Numbered from the stretch's first letter, positions 25,916 through 36,220 are shown. The stretch is DNA of 64,000 nucleotides from Paraburkholderia sp. DHOC27 (GCF_003429005.1 NZ_QVQV01000001.1:923864-987863); one strand, 5' to 3'. Program-made: numbers and translations. The notes: generated by a model not told the origin, from the sequence alone.

Positions 25916-26561
25916 CGATCCTGTGCAGTGCCGGAGGTTGGGGGCGAAGCCCTGGGTGACGCTCGGTTGCAAACTTTTAAGCGCGGTGTTGCTGGCAGGC
26001 GTGGTGCTGAGTGGCGCCGCATTTCACGCCAACGCCAGCGCCACCAACGCCAACGCCAACGCCAACGCCAACGCCAACGCCAACGCCAACGCCAACGCCA
26101 ACGCCAACGCCAACGCCAACGCCAACGCTACCACCGACGCTACCACCGACGTTACCACCGACGCTACCACCGACGCCACCACCGACGCCCGCGTGCACGA
26201 ACTCGCGCAACAGTTCCGCTGCCTCGTGTGCCAGAACCAGAGTCTTGCCGATTCGAATGCCGCGCTGGCCGCCGATCTGCGCGACACGATCCGCAAGCAG
26301 GTGCAGCAGGGCGCGACCGATGAGCAGGTGCGCGCATACATGGTGCGCCGCTACGGCAACTTCGTGCTTTACCGTCCGCCGCTGAAACCGGCCACGTGGA
26401 TGCTGTGGCTTGGACCCTTCGTGATACTGACGTTCGGGGCCGGCACGCTGCTGCGGCTGGTCTTGCGTCAGCGCGACGCGCCAACGCGCCCGCTCGACGC
26501 TGAAGAACAGCGCCGCGTCGACGCGTGGCTCGCCGCGGACGACGGAGCATCACAACCATGA
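25908..26561 (+). CDS. ccmH: CcmH/CycL, apocytochrome thioreductase with an inserted Asn-Ala repeat
   Basis: A 217-residue CcmH-type protein. The redox motif is RCLVCQNQS (Cys105, Cys108), followed by the membrane helix near residues 163-182 and a short basic tail. Unlike ordinary CcmH, about 55 residues between the signal peptide and the domain are repetitive: 14 Asn-Ala dipeptides encoded by a 6-bp repeat, then five ATTD-like units from a 12-bp repeat. Start ATG 25908 overlaps ccmG by eight bases. It ends in an ATGA overlap with ccmI. Confidence 0.92.
   Translation: MISDPVQCRRLGAKPWVTLGCKLLSAVLLAGVVLSGAAFHANASATNANANANANANANANANANANANANANATTDATTDVTTDATTDATTDARVHELAQQFRCLVCQNQSLADSNAALAADLRDTIRKQVQQGATDEQVRAYMVRRYGNFVLYRPPLKPATWMLWLGPFVILTFGAGTLLRLVLRQRDAPTRPLDAEEQRRVDAWLAADDGASQP
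26046..26187 (+). repeat. Hexanucleotide and 12-bp tandem repeats inside ccmH
   Basis: From 26046 to 26129 there are 14 uninterrupted copies of AACGCC (the last reads AACGCT). Then from 26127 to about 26187 come five copies of a 12-bp unit GCTACCACCGAC with a few changes. Both unit lengths are multiples of three, so copy-number changes keep the frame. Confidence 0.95.
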
Positions 26562-27508
26562 TCGCCTTCTGGCTCTGCGTTGCCGTCATGCTGGGCATCG
26601 CTCTCGCCAGCGTGATGTGGCCGTTGTTGCGGCGTACACCGGGCGAAGCGCGCCATGCAGACCGTGACAGGGGCGAGCGTGGCGTCGCCCTCACCGTCGC
26701 GCTCTGCCAGACGGCCTTAGCCGAGGTGGAGCGCGACTTCCGCGCAGGTCTGCTCTCGGCGCAGGCGCGCAGTGAGGCGCGAGATGATCTGCAACGGCGT
26801 CTGATCGAAGAGACGCGAGCGGAGGCGCACGCAGCGCAAACGCCCGGGCCGGCCACCCGGCCGGTGAGCATCGCGCAACGGGCGGGCACAGCCGCCGTGC
26901 TGCTGGCGCTGCTGCCTACGCTGGCCGTCACGTTGTACATGCGTCTTGGCGAACCGCTCGCAATTGCGGTTCAAAGTGCCAGTGATGCCGGCGCGCTCGA
27001 CGATCACGCGGCCTTCCAGGGCTCGCTCGAGTTGATGGTGGGACGGTTGGCGGCGCGCTTGCAGAGGCATGCAGGTGACGCACAGGCGTGGGCGATGCTG
27101 GCGCGTTCATACGCGGCGCTGGATCGTGCAAACGACGCAGTGGCCGCGTATCAGCGTGCGATTGCTCTGGCTCCGCGTGATGCGTCGTTACTCGCCGATT
27201 ACGCCGACGCGCAGGCGAGCGCGAACGACGGCGATCTGAACGGGGCGGCGTGGGCGTCGATTCGCGCGGCTCTGGCGCTCGATCCGCGCGAACCGAAGGC
27301 CCTGGCGCTAGCTGGCTCGGCAGCCTTCGACCGGCACGATTATCCGCTCGCGATTCACTACTGGGAGCAACTGGAAAAGACCGTCGACGCGAACTCGCAG
27401 ACGGCAGTGCAGGCGCGCAGGAACATCGCAATGGCGGCGAGGCTCGAAGCACTCGCAGCAGACCTGTCCGACACATCCGACGTATCCGACGCTCCGGCCC
27501 ATCCGTAA
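26558..27508 (+). CDS. ccmI: CcmI, cytochrome c maturation apocytochrome chaperone
   Basis: A 316-residue protein with two N-terminal membrane helices (about 3-20 and 108-126) around a coiled cytoplasmic loop rich in Ala, Glu and Arg, then a periplasmic TPR domain (residues about 150-300; AWAMLARSYAALDRANDAVAAYQRAI). CcmI presents the apocytochrome C-terminus to CcmF/CcmH. ATG 26558 overlaps the ccmH stop. The C-terminal tail has a short Asp/Val repeat (DLSDTSDVSD). A terminator shared with the convergent porin gene follows. Confidence 0.92.
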   Translation: MIAFWLCVAVMLGIALASVMWPLLRRTPGEARHADRDRGERGVALTVALCQTALAEVERDFRAGLLSAQARSEARDDLQRRLIEETRAEAHAAQTPGPATRPVSIAQRAGTAAVLLALLPTLAVTLYMRLGEPLAIAVQSASDAGALDDHAAFQGSLELMVGRLAARLQRHAGDAQAWAMLARSYAALDRANDAVAAYQRAIALAPRDASLLADYADAQASANDGDLNGAAWASIRAALALDPREPKALALAGSAAFDRHDYPLAIHYWEQLEKTVDANSQTAVQARRNIAMAARLEALAADLSDTSDVSDAPAHP

Positions 27509-27529
27509 GCCCGCGCTCCACCAAAAGAA

Positions 27530-27566
27530 AAAGCCAGCCACCGGCTTGTTGCCTGTGGCTGGCTTT
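27530..27566 (-). terminator. Terminator between ccmI and the porin gene
   Basis: AAAGCCAGCCAC pairs perfectly with GTGGCTGGCTTT (27555-27566) over a 13-base loop. The T-rich tail (TTTTTCTTTT) lies on the minus strand, so it primarily terminates the porin transcript, but it can also serve the plus-strand ccm transcript. Confidence 0.9.
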
Positions 27567-27604
27567 CGAACAGCGTGCTGCTTTAGCTGTCCATCAAAGT
27601 CGCT

Positions 27605-28753
27605 TTAGAACTTGTGACGGATACCGAAGCTGACGATTTCCTGCGTGGTCGAATCCGACGCGTAGCCGTAGTCGGCTGCCGACGCCGTCACGTTCGTGCC
27701 CGAAGCCTTCTGGTACACGCCGATCAGGTACACGTCCGTACGCTTGGACAGGTTGTAGTCGCCGCCCAGCGAGACCTGGTTGTACGTAGCCGACGGGCCG
27801 CTGCCCGAACCGTGCGTGAACGTGTAACCCAGACCCAGCAGTGCAGCCGGCGTGAGCTGATAGTTCACGAAGCCTGCGCCAACGTTGAAGCGTTCCGTCG
27901 AATTGAACGACGAGAAAGCATCAGCCTTGTATTGCGAGTTGCTGTAACGGATGCCAGCCGTGACCGGGCCGACTACGTACTGTGCTGCAACCGAAGCGAT
28001 GCCGATCGACTTGGCCGATGCGAAGGCCGAGTTGATGGTCGAGTCGAAGTTTGCGTCAGACGTTGCGCCCGTGCTCCAGCCGCCTGCGCGAGCTGCCAGC
28101 GTGGAACCGTTGTCCATGCGGATGTAGCCTGCTGCAACGCTGAACGGACCCGTTGCATACGTTGCTGCGCCCGACCACGTTTGACCCGAACCCGTTGCGC
28201 CTGCAACGCCGCCGAAGCCGTAGAAGCCTTCGAACTGGAAGCCCGAGTACACAGCCGACGTGAACTTGAACGAGTTGTTCGTACGCGAGCTGTTGTCGTT
28301 GTTGTCGACGTCGCCCGGCGTGGTGAACGTGGAACCCCAGTAGTTGTCAGCCGTGATCGGCTGAACCAGGTCGACCAGCGGGTCGTACTGGCGGCCGATC
28401 GTGACCGTGCCGAACTGGTCGCTCGTCAGACCGACATACGCTTGACGGCCGAACAGCTTGCTGCTGCCGTTGTACGAACCCATTGCGCCGTTGTTCGGGT
28501 TAAAGCCGTTTTCCAACTGGAAGATCGCCTTCAGGCCACCGCCCAGGTCTTCCGTACCCTTCATGCCCCAACGGTTACCTTGCAGGTTCCCACCAGCGAG
28601 GGCCCAAAGGTCTTTGTTCTGCGCATTTGCGTTATGCACGTACTGGATCGAATCGTCCAGCACGCCGTAAAGGGTAACGCTGCTTTGAGCGTGTGCTGCG
28701 CCTGCGGCAGCCAGAAGTGCCAGCGAGAGGCTAGACAGAGCGACTTTTTTCAT
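27605..28753 (-). CDS. General Gram-negative porin
   Basis: A 382-residue trimeric outer-membrane porin of the Burkholderia type. A signal peptide MKKVALSSLSLALLAAAGAAHA precedes the first strand SSVTLYGVLDDSIQYV. The protein ends in Phe (SFGIRHKF), the recognition signal for outer-membrane assembly. It forms a 16-stranded beta barrel for small hydrophilic solutes. GGAGAAA lies upstream of ATG 28753, so I exclude the four-residue extension to 28765. It is highly expressed in related species, and its codon use is accordingly strongly C-biased. Confidence 0.95.
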   Translation of the reverse strand: MKKVALSSLSLALLAAAGAAHAQSSVTLYGVLDDSIQYVHNANAQNKDLWALAGGNLQGNRWGMKGTEDLGGGLKAIFQLENGFNPNNGAMGSYNGSSKLFGRQAYVGLTSDQFGTVTIGRQYDPLVDLVQPITADNYWGSTFTTPGDVDNNDNSSRTNNSFKFTSAVYSGFQFEGFYGFGGVAGATGSGQTWSGAATYATGPFSVAAGYIRMDNGSTLAARAGGWSTGATSDANFDSTINSAFASAKSIGIASVAAQYVVGPVTAGIRYSNSQYKADAFSSFNSTERFNVGAGFVNYQLTPAALLGLGYTFTHGSGSGPSATYNQVSLGGDYNLSKRTDVYLIGVYQKASGTNVTASAADYGYASDSTTQEIVSFGIRHKF

Positions 28754-29255
28754 CCATTTCTCCACGCGATGATTGGTTTCGTTGTTGCGGAACGGAGAAT
28801 AACGCAGGCCGTTCGTAGGGGCGAAATGAAAAAAAATGAGTGTCGTCTAAAAGTCACACCGGCCGAAAACTCTTATGTATCAAGCTCATTAGCTATAGTT
28901 GCTTTTTTAGCAATATCGCGCGTCAAAAAACTCAATATTGTTGTTTTGTTTATAGTGACGGAGCCAAGGCACATCCTTGGTGCGTGAATTTGAAGGTGTT
29001 TTGTAATCTACTTGTCTGTCTGGCGGGGGGCTTTTCGGCGTGCTTTTAATTCAGGCAGTGCGCGCGAATTGACATGCGCGCTGGACATCTGGAGATGATT
29101 GTGCGCGCATCTAATGAGGTGTCGAGGTGACGCGCGAAGTGTTCGAGGGCCCCCGTGTCCCGATTGGATGCCTCGAGTCGTGGTCCCTACGCGCTACGCC
29201 GAGGCGACTATCCGCATGGCGCGGGCGTGGTTTCGAACGCGCTGATGGAACGCGC
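28754..29255. other. AT-rich promoter region upstream of the porin gene
   Basis: About 500 bp. The part from 28800 to 28990 is clearly AT-rich and presumably carries the porin promoter and regulatory sites on the minus strand, with a possible TTGACG near 28925. The rest, to the end of the YihY-like gene at 29256, shows no gene, repeat or terminator that I can support. Confidence 0.45.
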
Positions 29256-30623
29256 TCAGTCCTGGTCGCCGGGCGGCGGCGCGGCCGGGCGGTCGCTTTC
29301 GCGCAAACGGTTGACCACAGCCGTGGCGATCAGCGCCGCACCGGCAGCTATCAATACGGTGCCCCACGTGTGCTGCCTGACGTAACGGTTCGCTGCGCCG
29401 GCCTTGCGTCCGGCGAGCAGCAGCGTGGTTGCGGCGACACGGGTCGCCTGATCTTCCGCCTGAACCACCTTGCGGCCAAGCTGGGCGGCCGTCTTCAGAC
29501 TGACACCGAGCGCGCCCGCCCGCTTGCTGCGCAGCGCCGCGAAGGCCACGCGTGATTGACCGGAGGCGGCGCGTGATGCCACCGGTGTGAACGGCCCCGG
29601 GCCCCGCATGCCGGCCGATCCGGTCGGACCACCCACGGGATTGGAGAAGCTCTGCAGCGCCTGGCCGGGCACGGTCGACGCCGCCATCACCGAAGCCATC
29701 TTCGCGCGACTGCCGGGCGGCGCTTCTTCTAGTTGTCCCCACGCGCCGCGCGGATCGTACAGACGCCCGCGCGCCGCCGAAAACTCCGCGCCGAGCAACA
29801 GGACCACTGCCGAGAAGTACAGCCACATCAACAGCACGGCCAGCGAACCCGCCGCGCCGAACGAGTTGGCCATCCCTGCATGCGCGAGGTACACCGCGAA
29901 CAGTTTCTTGCCAGCCGAGAACAGCACGGCCGCGACCGCGCCGCCGACCAGCGCGTCGCGCCAGCGCACCGGCGCATCAGGCAAAAACTTCAGCAAGGCG
30001 GCAAAGGCGAACGCAAGCACGAGCAGGCCGACGCCGAGTTGTAGCAGATTGCCGATGGCCACATAAGGCGACTCGCCCCACAGCCAGCGCCCGATGAACT
30101 CAATGGCGGTGTCGAGCACCAGTGACACGATCAGCAGAAACGCCACGCCGAGCACGAGGCCGAACGAGACGAGCCGCACGCGCACCATTGCGATGACGCT
30201 CGACGCCCGCGGACCCGACAGCGGCCACACGATATTGAGCGCACTGTTGAGCGAAGAGAAAGTGGCCGATGCACCAATGGCAAGCAGCGCGAAGGAAATG
30301 ATCGCGGCGATGCCGCCCGCGCTGCCGCTGTGACGGGCGTTTTGAACGATTGTTTGCACACCCGCGGCGGCGTCGTCGCCGAGCATGCCGTGGATGTGGG
30401 CGAACAGTTCGCCGCGCGCCGCCTGTGCGCCAAAGAACCAGCCCGCCACCGCGATCACCATGACGAGCGTCGGCGCCAGTGAAAACGCAGCGTAAAACGC
30501 GATGCTCGCCGCCATCGCGGCGCAGCGGTCTTCAGCGAACTGTTTGAATGCGCCGACTGCCCACGAGGCTTGCTGGCGCGCGACGCTTTGCAGTTTGTCG
30601 GTGGAGAGCGTGTCGATGTCCAT
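29256..30623 (-). CDS. YihY/BrkB-family inner-membrane protein
   Basis: A 455-residue membrane protein of the YihY/virulence factor BrkB family. The first 290 residues carry six hydrophobic helices and the family pattern CAAMAASIAFYAAFSLAPTLV, LWPLSGPR-like loop and LLMWLYFSAVVLLLGAEFSA. The C-terminal 150 residues are Ala/Gly/Arg-rich, with one more helix and a basic end. Once thought to be RNase BN, the family's function is unsettled. Start ATG 30623 fits; the frame continues to 31142 without support and would overlap fdnG. Confidence 0.9.
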   Translation of the reverse strand: MDIDTLSTDKLQSVARQQASWAVGAFKQFAEDRCAAMAASIAFYAAFSLAPTLVMVIAVAGWFFGAQAARGELFAHIHGMLGDDAAAGVQTIVQNARHSGSAGGIAAIISFALLAIGASATFSSLNSALNIVWPLSGPRASSVIAMVRVRLVSFGLVLGVAFLLIVSLVLDTAIEFIGRWLWGESPYVAIGNLLQLGVGLLVLAFAFAALLKFLPDAPVRWRDALVGGAVAAVLFSAGKKLFAVYLAHAGMANSFGAAGSLAVLLMWLYFSAVVLLLGAEFSAARGRLYDPRGAWGQLEEAPPGSRAKMASVMAASTVPGQALQSFSNPVGGPTGSAGMRGPGPFTPVASRAASGQSRVAFAALRSKRAGALGVSLKTAAQLGRKVVQAEDQATRVAATTLLLAGRKAGAANRYVRQHTWGTVLIAAGAALIATAVVNRLRESDRPAAPPPGDQD

Positions 30624-30906
30624 AGCGTGCCTTGACTGGATTGCGGCGCCATCGATTGCGCCAGTTCTTCTTTTCGCAAGCCGTGTGCCTGTTACCACTA
30701 TAGCAAGCAGAGGGACGGGCAGGCATGGGCGTCCGGCGCGATGTCCCGTGCAGCGCAAGGCGGGCGCAATGAAGATGCAAGCGCAGATGCAGGTGAAGAT
30801 GCGAGCGCCAGGGTAAACAATCCGACCGGATTGCACACATGGACGACGCGTGGCGAGAAAGGGTCTTATACTTTTATCCATTCCCCCACCACTCAGAGGG
30901 CGAACC

Positions 30907-33900
30907 ATGCTGCAAATGTCCCGGCGCCAGTTCCTCAAGGTGACGGCGTCCACGTTAGCCGGATCGAGCCTCGCCCTGATGGGCTTCGCGCCGGATATCG
31001 CGGTTGCCGAAGTCCGGCAGTACAAGCTGACGCGCACCACTGAAACACGCAACACCTGCCCATATTGCTCAGTGGGGTGCGGGATTCTCATGTATGGGCT
31101 TGGTGACGGGGCGAAGAACGCCACGGCCAGCATCATCCACATCGAAGGCGACCCGGATCATCCGGTCAATCGCGGCACGCTGTGTCCCAAGGGCGCGAGT
31201 CTCATCGATTTCATCCACAGTCCCAGCCGCCTGAAGTACCCCGAGTACCGGGCGCCGGGCTCGGAGCACTGGCAACGCCTCTCGTGGGACGAGGCGCTTG
31301 ACCGTATTGCGAAGTTGATGAAGGAAGATCGCGACGCCAACTTCGTCGAGACCACCGCGGACGGCAAGAAGGTCAACCGCTGGCTGACCACCGGCATGCT
31401 GGCGGCCTCGGCCGGCAGCAACGAGGTCGGTTATCTGACGCACAAGACGGTGCGCAGCATGGGGATGCTCGCGTTCGACAACCAGGCGCGTGTCTGACAC
31501 GGCCCGACGGTGGCAGGTCTTGCCCCGACGTTTGGCCGTGGAGCGATGACGAACCATTGGGTCGACATCAAGAACGCGGACGTAATCCTGGTGATGGGCG
31601 GCAATGCCGCCGAGGCGCATCCTTGCGGTTTCAAGTGGGTCGCGGAGGCGAAAGCCAACCGCAGCGCGCGGCTGATCGTGGTCGATCCGCGCTTTACACG
31701 CACCGCTTCTGTCGCCGACTTTTACACGCCGATTCGCACCGGCACGGATATCGTCTTCCTTGGCGGGGTGATCCATTACCTGCTGAGTAACGACAAGATC
31801 CAGCACGAGTACGTGAAGAATTACACGGACTTCCCGTTCATCGTGCGTGACGATTTTGCCTTCAAGGACGGCATTTTTTCAGGCTACGACGCGGACAAGC
31901 ATGGCTATCCCGACAAGGATTCGTGGGACTACGAACGCGGCGACGACGGCTTTGTAAAAGTCGATCCGACCTTGCAGGATCCACGCTGCGTGTACAACCT
32001 GCTCAAGCAGCATTACTCGCGCTATACGCCGGAGATGGTCGAGAAGATCTGCGGCACGCCCCAGGCCAACTTCCTGAAGGTGTGCGAGATGCTCGCTTCG
32101 ACAGCGGTGCCGGGGCGTGCCGGCACGATCCTGTATGCGCTCGGCTGGACGCATCACTCGATCGGCGCGCAGATCATTCGCACGGGCGCGATGGTGCAAC
32201 TGTTGCTGGGCAATGTCGGCATTGCCGGCGGCGGTGTGAACGCGTTGCGCGGACACTCGAACATCCAGGGGCTGACCGACCTCGGACTGATGTCGAACCT
32301 GCTGCCGGGTTACATGACGCTGCCCTTCGAGTCCGAGCAGGACTACGACGGCTACATCAAGAAACGCGCGACGCAGCAGTTGCGTGCCAACCAGCTTAGT
32401 TACTGGAAGAACTATGGCGCGTTCTTCGTGAGCTTCATGAAGTCATGGTGGGGGGACGCAGCGACCGCCGACAACAACTGGGGCTACGACTATCTGCCCA
32501 AGCTCGACAAGCCGTACGACCTGCTGCAGGCCATCGAGCTGATGAACCAGGGCAAGATGACCGGCTATATCGCGCAGGGCTTCAATGTGCTGGCGTCGTC
32601 GCCGAACAAGGCGAAAACGGCTTCCGCGCTCAGCAAACTGAAATGGCTCGTGGTGATGGACCCGCTCGCCATCGAAACCGCGGAGTTCTGGAAGAACCAC
32701 GGCGAATTCAATGACGTGGACGCATCGAAAATCCAGACCGAAGTGTTCCGTTTGCCGACCACCTGCTTTGCCGAAGAGCGCGGCTCACTGGTCAGTTCGA
32801 GTCGCGTGTTGCAGTGGCACTGGCAGGGCGTGCAGGCGCCCTATGAAGCGAAGAGCGATTTGGAGATCATGTCCGGTCTGTTCCTGCGCATGCGCAAGGC
32901 GTACGAGACGCAGGGCGGCAAATTTCCGGATCCGATCGTCAAGCTGGACTGGCCGTATGCGAACCCGGAAAGTCCCACGCCCGAAGAATTGGCGAGGGAA
33001 TTCAATGGCCGCGCGCTCGCCGACCAGACCGATGCGAAAGACCCCAGCAAGGTGCTGGTGAAAAAAGGCCAGCAGTTGTCGGGATTTGCGCAACTCAAGG
33101 ACGACGGCACGACCACGAGCGGCTGCTGGATTTTCTGCGGCGCGTGGACGGAGGCCGGCAACCAGATGGGTCGGCGCGACAACTCCGATCCTACGGGTAT
33201 TGGTCAAACGTTGAATTGGGCGTGGGCGTGGCCCGCGAACCGGCGCATTCTGTACAACCGTGCCTCGTGCGACCTGAACGGCAAGCCGTTCGATCCGACG
33301 CGCAAGCTCGTCGCCTGGAACGGTTCAGCGTGGACGGGTGCCGATGTGCCCGACTACAAGGTGGACGAGCCGCCGCAAAACGGCATGGGGCCGTTCATCA
33401 TGAACCCGGAGGGCGTGGCGCGTTTCTTCGCGCGCGATCAGATGAACGAAGGACCGTTCCCTGAGCACTACGAACCATTTGAAAACCCGCTCGGGTATAA
33501 CCCCCTGCATCCGCAGAATCCGCTTGCCACCAGCAATCCGGCGGCACGCGTGTTTGCCGACGACCGTGCCGCGTTCGGCAAGGCGCCGGAGTTTCCGCAT
33601 ACGGCGACCACGTATCGGTTGACCGAGCACTTCCACTTCTGGACCAAACACGCGCGGCTGAATTCGATCATTCAGCCACAGCAGTTCGTCGAAATCGGCG
33701 AGGACCTCGCGCGCGAAGTCGGAGTGAAGGCGGGTGACCGGGTGAAGGTGTCGTCCAACCGTGGCTACCTGTATGCCGTGGCGGTCGTGACCAAGCGCAT
33801 CAAACCGTTGATGATCGACGGCAAGAAAGTGCAGACCGTGGGCGTGCCGTTGCATTGGGGCTTCAAGGGGCAGACGAAGCCGGGCTATCTGAGCAACACG

Positions 33901-33978
33901 CTGACGCCCGTGGTGGGCGACGGCAATACCCAGACACCGGAATTCAAGTCGTTCCTGGTGAAGGTCGAAAAGGCATAG
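30907..33978 (+). CDS. fdnG: Formate dehydrogenase-N alpha subunit, selenoprotein
   Basis: A 1,023-residue molybdoenzyme subunit that oxidises formate in the periplasm, with one in-frame UGA at 31495-31497 read as selenocysteine (residue 197, in [18 protein letters not shown]). Left of it lie a Tat signal (SRRQFLK) and a [4Fe-4S] site, CPYCSVGC; right of it the bis-MGD domains. A SECIS hairpin follows the UGA. Standard gene calling splits this into 30850-31497 and 31510-33978. AGAGGG six bases upstream supports ATG 30907. E. coli FdnG has Sec at the same place. Confidence 0.95.
31498..31540 (+). promoter_or_regulatory. Bacterial SECIS element of fdnG
   Basis: CACGGCC (31498-31504) pairs with GGCCGTG (31534-31540), and inside it GGCA/TGCC closes a loop reading GGTCT, the SelB-binding loop sequence also known from E. 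coli fdhF and fdnG. It begins immediately after the UGA. SelB is encoded 6 kb downstream. Confidence 0.9.
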
Positions 33979-33994
33979 GGGGCGCGAGAACGAC

Positions 33995-34927
33995 ATGGCA
34001 TTGCAATCGCTGGATATCAAACGCCTCTCGGCCACCACGACGCCGCCGCCGGGCGACCGCGAACCGGTGACGGGCACGGTTGCGAAACTGATCGACGTCA
34101 CCAAGTGCATTGGCTGCAAGGCGTGCCAGACAGCCTGCATGGAGTGGAACGATCTGCGCGACGAAGTGGGCATCAATCATGGCGTCTATGACAACCCGAT
34201 GGATCTCACGGAACACTCGTGGACGGTGATGCGATTCACCGAATACGAGAATCCGAACGGCAACCTCGAATGGCTGATCCGCAAGGACGGCTGCATGCAT
34301 TGCGAGGATCCGGGCTGCCTGAAGGCGTGTCCGTCGCCGGGCGCGATCGTGCAGTACACCAACGGCATCGTCGATTTTCATGAGGAAAACTGCATTGGCT
34401 GCGGCTATTGCATCGCGGGCTGCCCGTTCAACGTGCCACGGCTTTCGAAGAAAGATCATCGCGTCTACAAATGCACGCTGTGTTCGGACCGTGTGGCAGT
34501 GGGACAGGAGCCGGCGTGCGTGAAGACATGTCCGACGGGGGCCATCGTGTTCGGCACCAAGGAGGACATGAAGCAGCATGCGGTGGAGCGCATCGTGGAT
34601 CTGAAGGAGCGTGGCTTTGAGAACGCGGGGCTCTACGATCCGCCCGGTGTGGGTGGCACGCACGTGATGTACGTGTTGCACCATGCCGATCAGCCTTCGC
34701 TGTATCACGGCTTGCCGGACAAGCCGCGCATCAGTCCGATGGTGCGTTTCTGGAAGGGAATGGCAAAGCCGCTTGCAGTGGCGGCCATAGCGTTGACGGC
34801 GCTATCGGGCTTTTTCCATTACACGCGAATTGGGCCGAACGAGGTGACCGACGAAGATGAGCTGGCGGCGCAGGATGAGGCCGCGCGCATCCGGGGCGAA
34901 CGCGAGGAGCACAGAGATGGAGCATAG
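33995..34927 (+). CDS. fdnH: Formate dehydrogenase beta subunit (iron-sulfur)
   Basis: A 310-residue ferredoxin-like subunit, also called FdxH. Cysteine motifs for four [4Fe-4S] clusters are visible: [35 protein letters not shown] and CTLCSDR...CVKTC. A single helix near residues 251-270 anchors it in the membrane, followed by an acidic tail. It passes electrons from FdnG to the cytochrome b subunit. It starts 16 bp after fdnG and overlaps fdnI by 11 bp. Confidence 0.96.
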   Translation: MALQSLDIKRLSATTTPPPGDREPVTGTVAKLIDVTKCIGCKACQTACMEWNDLRDEVGINHGVYDNPMDLTEHSWTVMRFTEYENPNGNLEWLIRKDGCMHCEDPGCLKACPSPGAIVQYTNGIVDFHEENCIGCGYCIAGCPFNVPRLSKKDHRVYKCTLCSDRVAVGQEPACVKTCPTGAIVFGTKEDMKQHAVERIVDLKERGFENAGLYDPPGVGGTHVMYVLHHADQPSLYHGLPDKPRISPMVRFWKGMAKPLAVAAIALTALSGFFHYTRIGPNEVTDEDELAAQDEAARIRGEREEHRDGA

Positions 34928-35543
34928 AGACCCGAACCTGATCGTGCGTTATACGGCGAACGAGCGCACCAACCACTGGATCACGGCGATCACTTTTATC
35001 TTGCTGGCGCTCTCGGGGCTGGCGTTGTTTCATCCGTCGATGTTCTGGTTGACCGCGCTGTTTGGCGGCGGCCAGTGGACGCGGATTTTGCATCCGTTCG
35101 TGGGTGTGGTGATGTTCCTGTCGTTTTTCATTCTGGCCGTGCGGTTCTGGCATCACAACTATCTGGACCGTGATGATGTGCAGTGGCTGAAGCAGATCGA
35201 CGATGTACTCGCCAACCGCGAGGAGAATCTGCCCGAGATTGGACGGTATAACGCGGGGCAGAAGTTGTTGTTCTTTACGATGGTGATGTGTTTGTTGTTA
35301 CTGCTTTGCAGTGGGGTGGTGATCTGGCGGCGGTATTTTTCTTTTTACTTTCCCGTGGATGTGGTACGGGGTGCTGCTGTTGTGCATGCTGTTGCTGCGT
35401 TTGTTTTGATTGTGGGGATTGTGGTGCATATTTATGCGGCGATCTGGATCAAGGGGTCTGTCGGGGCTATGGTTCGGGGGACTGTTACGTTTGGGTGGGC
35501 GAGGAAGCATCATCCTAAGTGGTTTAGGGAGAGTGTTAAGTAA
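34917..35543 (+). CDS. fdnI: Formate dehydrogenase gamma subunit, cytochrome b
   Basis: A 208-residue membrane protein with four helices and haem-ligand histidines (for example in [21 protein letters not shown] and VHIYAAIW), which reduces quinone. ATG 34917 overlaps fdnH. From about 35270 on, third codon positions lose C almost completely: none of the last 26 sense codons ends in C, although the start of the gene is C-rich. The inverted-repeat element copy 2 begins directly after the stop. Confidence 0.94.
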   Translation: MEHRDPNLIVRYTANERTNHWITAITFILLALSGLALFHPSMFWLTALFGGGQWTRILHPFVGVVMFLSFFILAVRFWHHNYLDRDDVQWLKQIDDVLANREENLPEIGRYNAGQKLLFFTMVMCLLLLLCSGVVIWRRYFSFYFPVDVVRGAAVVHAVAAFVLIVGIVVHIYAAIWIKGSVGAMVRGTVTFGWARKHHPKWFRESVK

Positions 35544-35544
35544 T

Positions 35545-36220
35545 TGGTTTTTTTCCCTTGCAGGGGGCTTTGGTTTTTTTGCTTTTGGTTTTTTGTTTTT
35601 TTGGCCTTTCCTTGCTTTCTTAGTGGTTTATTTGCGTTGCCCCTGTGCGGGGCAGCACCTACTTTTCTTTGCCTGCCGCAAAGAAAAGTAGGCAAAAGAA
35701 AGCGGCTCACACCGCCAGCTCGTAGGTGTCGCCCTCTGGGCCTACTTGGGAGTGGTCCGAAACGAGACCTGTTTTCGCACCCTCCGCGCTAGTGACAAAG
35801 CGCTCATTCATCCCACTCCGCACTACGTGCGTCGCGGATGGGTTTGCTGGGCGGTCGGCGGTCGGCGGCTGGCGGCAAATCGTGCGAAACCGCAAAACCC
35901 CAGATGGTGTTAGGTTATGCCTGTCGGCGGGGCGCGGAGCGCAACGCTGGAACGGATGACTGCCTTGTCACGAGGGGCGGCAATGTGAGGGAGGGTCTCG
36001 TCTCGGACCAATGCCGCGGGAGTGGCGAGGGAGACACCTAAAAACTGGCGGTGTGAGCCCGCTTTCTTTTGCTTACTTTTCTTTGCGGCGGCAAAGAAAA
36101 GTGAGTGCTGCCCCGCACAGGGGCGACGCTGATAGACCGATAAGAAAGCAAGGAAAGGCCAACGAGCAGGCAAGAAAAGGCCAAAACGAGCACAAGGAAA
36201 GGCCAACAAGAAGGCAAACA
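35545..36220. repeat. Large inverted-repeat element, copy 2
   Basis: The same family as 9522-10330, in opposite orientation: the centre here begins GTGACAAAGCGCTCATTC, the reverse complement of the right part of the centre in copy 1, and ends with GTTATGCCTGTCGG, which matches the left part of copy 1 reversed. Inverted arms are about 35625-35765 and 35995-36145. It separates fdnI from fdhE, so it interrupts what is normally a compact locus. No protein-coding content is supported; the 36221-36293 remainder is A/C-rich spacer. Confidence 0.85.

Noticed and set aside
26046..26187. Repeats in ccmH as a CRISPR array
   Set aside because: Units are 6 and 12 bp with no spacers, and they are in frame within a coding gene.
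27614..28987. A 457-codon open frame on the plus strand across the porin gene
   Set aside because: It is an antisense shadow of the C-biased porin codons; its translation is Arg/Ala/Val-rich with no domain, and the porin on the minus strand is certain.
31495..31497. UGA in fdnG taken as a frameshift or nonsense mutation
   Set aside because: Flanking residues, position 197, and the SECIS hairpin identify it as selenocysteine.
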